From CAZUCD01 sp964618855 (GTDB lineage Bacteria > Sumerlaeota > Sumerlaeia > SLMS01 > JANRJK01): a DNA stretch of 26,334 bases. The translations under genes were made by a program, and so were the position numbers. Shown here in pieces: positions 24,439 to 26,334 of this stretch. Under the pieces are notes generated by a model. It saw only the letters and a program-made list of their open reading frames with translations, did not search any database and was not told where the DNA came from. Numbering within the stretch: the first letter of the stretch is position 1; each line of letters opens with the position of its first letter. The stretch covers positions 1 to 26,334 of the forward strand of contig CAZUCD010000038.1 in assembly GCA_964618855.1 (NCBI GenBank), written 5' to 3'.

Positions 24439-26181
24439 TCAGCGCCTCGCCTCGAGAAGCCGCGCGGCGTGCATGCGCTGCTGCCAGTCGCCATGTTCGG
24501 CCGCGTGCCGGAGCGCCTCGTCCGCCCAGTCACCACAGCGTGCAAGGTAGCGGACGGCGCTGGCGGCGTTGCCCTCCGTTTCGTCGTCGGAGAGTTGACG
24601 GACCATGTACTCCACCAGGCGGTCCTGCCGGGGGAGCCGCTGGTCCGGCGATTGCTCCGCCACGATGTCCGCGCAGATCGCGGCGAGTTGCCAGTCGCCA
24701 AGTTCCTCGGCAACGCGCAGCCCGGCCTCCGCCGCGGGCAGGGCCTCCGCGCCCAGCCGCGCCAGGGCCCACCTCGCCTCCACGGCGTTCCCCGTTTCGT
24801 CGTCCGCAACCAGGTTTGTCACGGCCGCATTCGAGATCGCGACAGTGGCGTCCCCGCCCCCGGACGCCAGCAGGAAGTTCCAAAGCCCAATCTGCGCCGT
24901 CGGACGGGACTCGATTTCCAGCCGCCTCACGAAGTCAGCGTTGATGCGGTCAAGCACGCCGCCGCAAACCCCGGGGTCCGGCGTGCCTCCCCTAATCGGC
25001 GTCACCAGCGCATCGGCCACGACGGACGCAGCTCCCTCGGAACCGCAGTCGGCCACGCCGCGCCCGGCCACCTCCGCGAGCATCCCCGCGATCCTGGGCG
25101 TGCGCCAGTAGTCCTCCACGGCGAGCGCCGCCAGCGCATCGAGCCCGCGTGCGCTGCCGAGGCTGGCAGGTTTCCTGACCGCAAGCGTGCACGCCGCGTG
25201 GAAGCGGTCGTACCTCTCCTCGTGCGCATCCTGGAGTATCGACAGCAGCGCATCCTCTGGAACGGGTTCGACCAGTTCGAGCAGCACCCATGCGCGCTCC
25301 CGGTTTCGGGTGGAAATCTCCGTCGCCAGGTTGTCACCCGCCCAGCGCCGCCCGGCGAATGCGCGCGCAGCCCCCAGCGCCGCCGACTGCTCCGCCGGCG
25401 ACATGGTGCCGAACCGGTCCGGCAGCGCCAGGGTCGGAGGGGAGAGCGCCAGGGAAAGCCATGACTGCGCAGGGTCGGAGTAGTCCGGCTCCGCGTCGAC
25501 GGCCAGGGAAAGGAGGAGCGACGCGAGCATGACGCGTTCCTGGGACTCCGGGGCATCCGCGGCGGGCGCGGGCGTCCGGACCCATCCCTCCAGCAGCGCG
25601 GGCCTGAAGCCTTGCGGATCGGCGATCATGCCAAGCCTGAAGAGGTCGGCGCCCCGGGTGCCATTGTGCTTCACGCCATCGTCGCCAAACTGTTCGAGGA
25701 GGCGGCGCGCGAAACCGCTGCCCGCAGACGACTCAACAGCCGCTGACGCCAGCGGCCCCGCGCCCCACCCAAGGCGCCGGTCGGCAAGCACGGCGAGCGC
25801 CGCGGAAGTGACCTCCGCGCGCCGCTCGAGCGTGATGGCCACGCTGGTGCCAGTCTCCCGCGCGGCCACGAGTGCGGACATCGCCCGTGGAAGCGTTCCC
25901 GAGGTTGCTGCTTCCTGCATCCGCGCAAGAGTTGCAGTTGAAGCACCGTCGCGCATGTCTCCCATCCATGCGAACATCTCGGCATGGACGGGCCGCACCG
26001 CCACGTAGCCCCACTGCTCCTCCAGGCCGGATTCGACGCGAACCGGCTCGACGATGATGGGTTCCTCGAACTGCGCGCGTGCCGCCGCGAGCAGGCAAAG
26101 CAGTAGTGCCACGGCCTGAAGTGCGGGCCGTCCGAGCATGCCGGACATGGGAGTTGTGCCGAAGGGGAGAGTGGCCTTCAC
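24439..26181 (-). CDS. Secreted protein rich in alpha-helical (HEAT-like) repeats, function unknown
   Basis: 580 residues. A signal peptide is visible (MLGRPALQAVALLLCLLAAARA, cleaved before QFEEP). The mature protein is almost entirely amphipathic helices with Ala- and Leu-rich pairs, clearest in the C-terminal part (AVEARWALARLGAEALPAAEAGLRVAEELGDW and VRYLARCGDWADEALRHAAEHGDWQQRMHAARLL as segments), like HEAT-type repeat scaffolds that hold other proteins. No catalytic motif is seen. The start is uncertain: GTG 26181, ATG 26148 or ATG 26139, none with a good ribosome site. Its 5' side borders the octamer repeat array, where its promoter would have to lie. Confidence 0.7.
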   Translation of the reverse strand: MKATLPFGTTPMSGMLGRPALQAVALLLCLLAAARAQFEEPIIVEPVRVESGLEEQWGYVAVRPVHAEMFAWMGDMRDGASTATLARMQEAATSGTLPRAMSALVAARETGTSVAITLERRAEVTSAALAVLADRRLGWGAGPLASAAVESSAGSGFARRLLEQFGDDGVKHNGTRGADLFRLGMIADPQGFRPALLEGWVRTPAPAADAPESQERVMLASLLLSLAVDAEPDYSDPAQSWLSLALSPPTLALPDRFGTMSPAEQSAALGAARAFAGRRWAGDNLATEISTRNRERAWVLLELVEPVPEDALLSILQDAHEERYDRFHAACTLAVRKPASLGSARGLDALAALAVEDYWRTPRIAGMLAEVAGRGVADCGSEGAASVVADALVTPIRGGTPDPGVCGGVLDRINADFVRRLEIESRPTAQIGLWNFLLASGGGDATVAISNAAVTNLVADDETGNAVEARWALARLGAEALPAAEAGLRVAEELGDWQLAAICADIVAEQSPDQRLPRQDRLVEYMVRQLSDDETEGNAASAVRYLARCGDWADEALRHAAEHGDWQQRMHAARLLEARR

Positions 26182-26233
26182 GCCGCGAGGCGCACCGCCA
26201 TTGCGAGCGCCCCCTCCCCGAACAACGGCAAGG

Positions 26234-26334
26234 GGAAAAGTCGAAAAGTCGCAAGGTTACCAAGTCCAAAGTCACAAAGTCACAAAGTCACAAAGTCAAA
26301 AGGTCGCAAGGTCACTTAGTCCAAAGTCACTTAG
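26234..26334. repeat. Octamer tandem array (CACAAAGT family) running off the window end
   Basis: Thirteen consecutive units of mostly 8 bases fill the last 101 bases. Three identical CACAAAGT copies stand at 26273-26296, flanked by variants such as CGAAAAGT (26242), CGCAAGGT (26250 and 26305), CAAAAGGT (26297) and CACTTAGT (26313). Two units are 7 bases long (CCAAAGT at 26266 and 26321). The array is AT-rich against a GC-rich background and has no coding potential. It may continue beyond the window. Confidence 0.85.

Noticed and set aside
1..26334. Defence island, prophage or insertion sequence
   Set aside because: No transposase, integrase, restriction, toxin-effector or phage structural motif was recognised; only the DUF433-like fragment hints at a toxin-antitoxin relic.

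Overview
The window looks like a piece of a metagenome-assembled genome from a Gram-negative (diderm) bacterium with very high GC, roughly 65-70% by eye. Two 10-N scaffold gaps (8937-8946 and 19800-19809) show that it is a scaffold. Signs of an outer membrane are a Wzt-type polysaccharide-export ATPase, two lipoproteins and several Sec-secreted proteins. Quinone-type PyrD, a ThyX-type thymidylate synthase, a UbiD decarboxylase and a B12-dependent ribonucleotide reductase fit a deep-branching environmental lineage (for example a Planctomycetota-, Hydrogenedentota- or Sumerlaeota-like group), but nothing here fixes the phylum. No rRNA, tRNA, CRISPR array, transposase or phage gene was seen.

Layout. 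2-142 is the 3' end of nrdJ, followed by a strong bidirectional hairpin. 297-2825 (-) is a secreted GH43-like protein of visibly lower GC. 3289-7942 (-) reads trpD-trpC-wzt-methyltransferase-hup; the first four overlap stop-to-start. 8142-10831 (-) is pyrD followed by a two-domain thyX that is broken at a scaffold gap. 10993-11724 (+) is a b-type cytochrome. 11771-12412 (-) is an AlkA-like DNA glycosylase, and next to it lies a DUF433-like remnant. 12785-16158 (+) holds an aspartate-type aminotransferase, mgtE and a TetR regulator. 16160-20153 (-) is a tightly packed three-gene envelope operon of unknown function. 20231-24437 (+) is ubiD, a GT-C glycosyltransferase and a lipoprotein, again overlapping. 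24439-26181 (-) is a secreted helical-repeat protein.

How genes work together: pyrD and thyX both serve pyrimidine supply. Wzt and the methyltransferase fit ABC-exported polysaccharide whose end is modified. The overlapping envelope operons suggest co-translated surface functions.

The least expected signal lies between genes. Three intergenic spots (3233-3267, 7993-8136, 15543-15591) carry the same family of degenerate 7-bp repeat words of the form GNNNCCC, and one of them flips strand at its centre. The window ends in a 101-bp array of 8-bp words (CACAAAGT type), with a three-unit relative beside the third heptamer array. I see no complete undescribed protein system such as a defence island. 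The repeat families and the unknown envelope operon are the best candidates for novelty.
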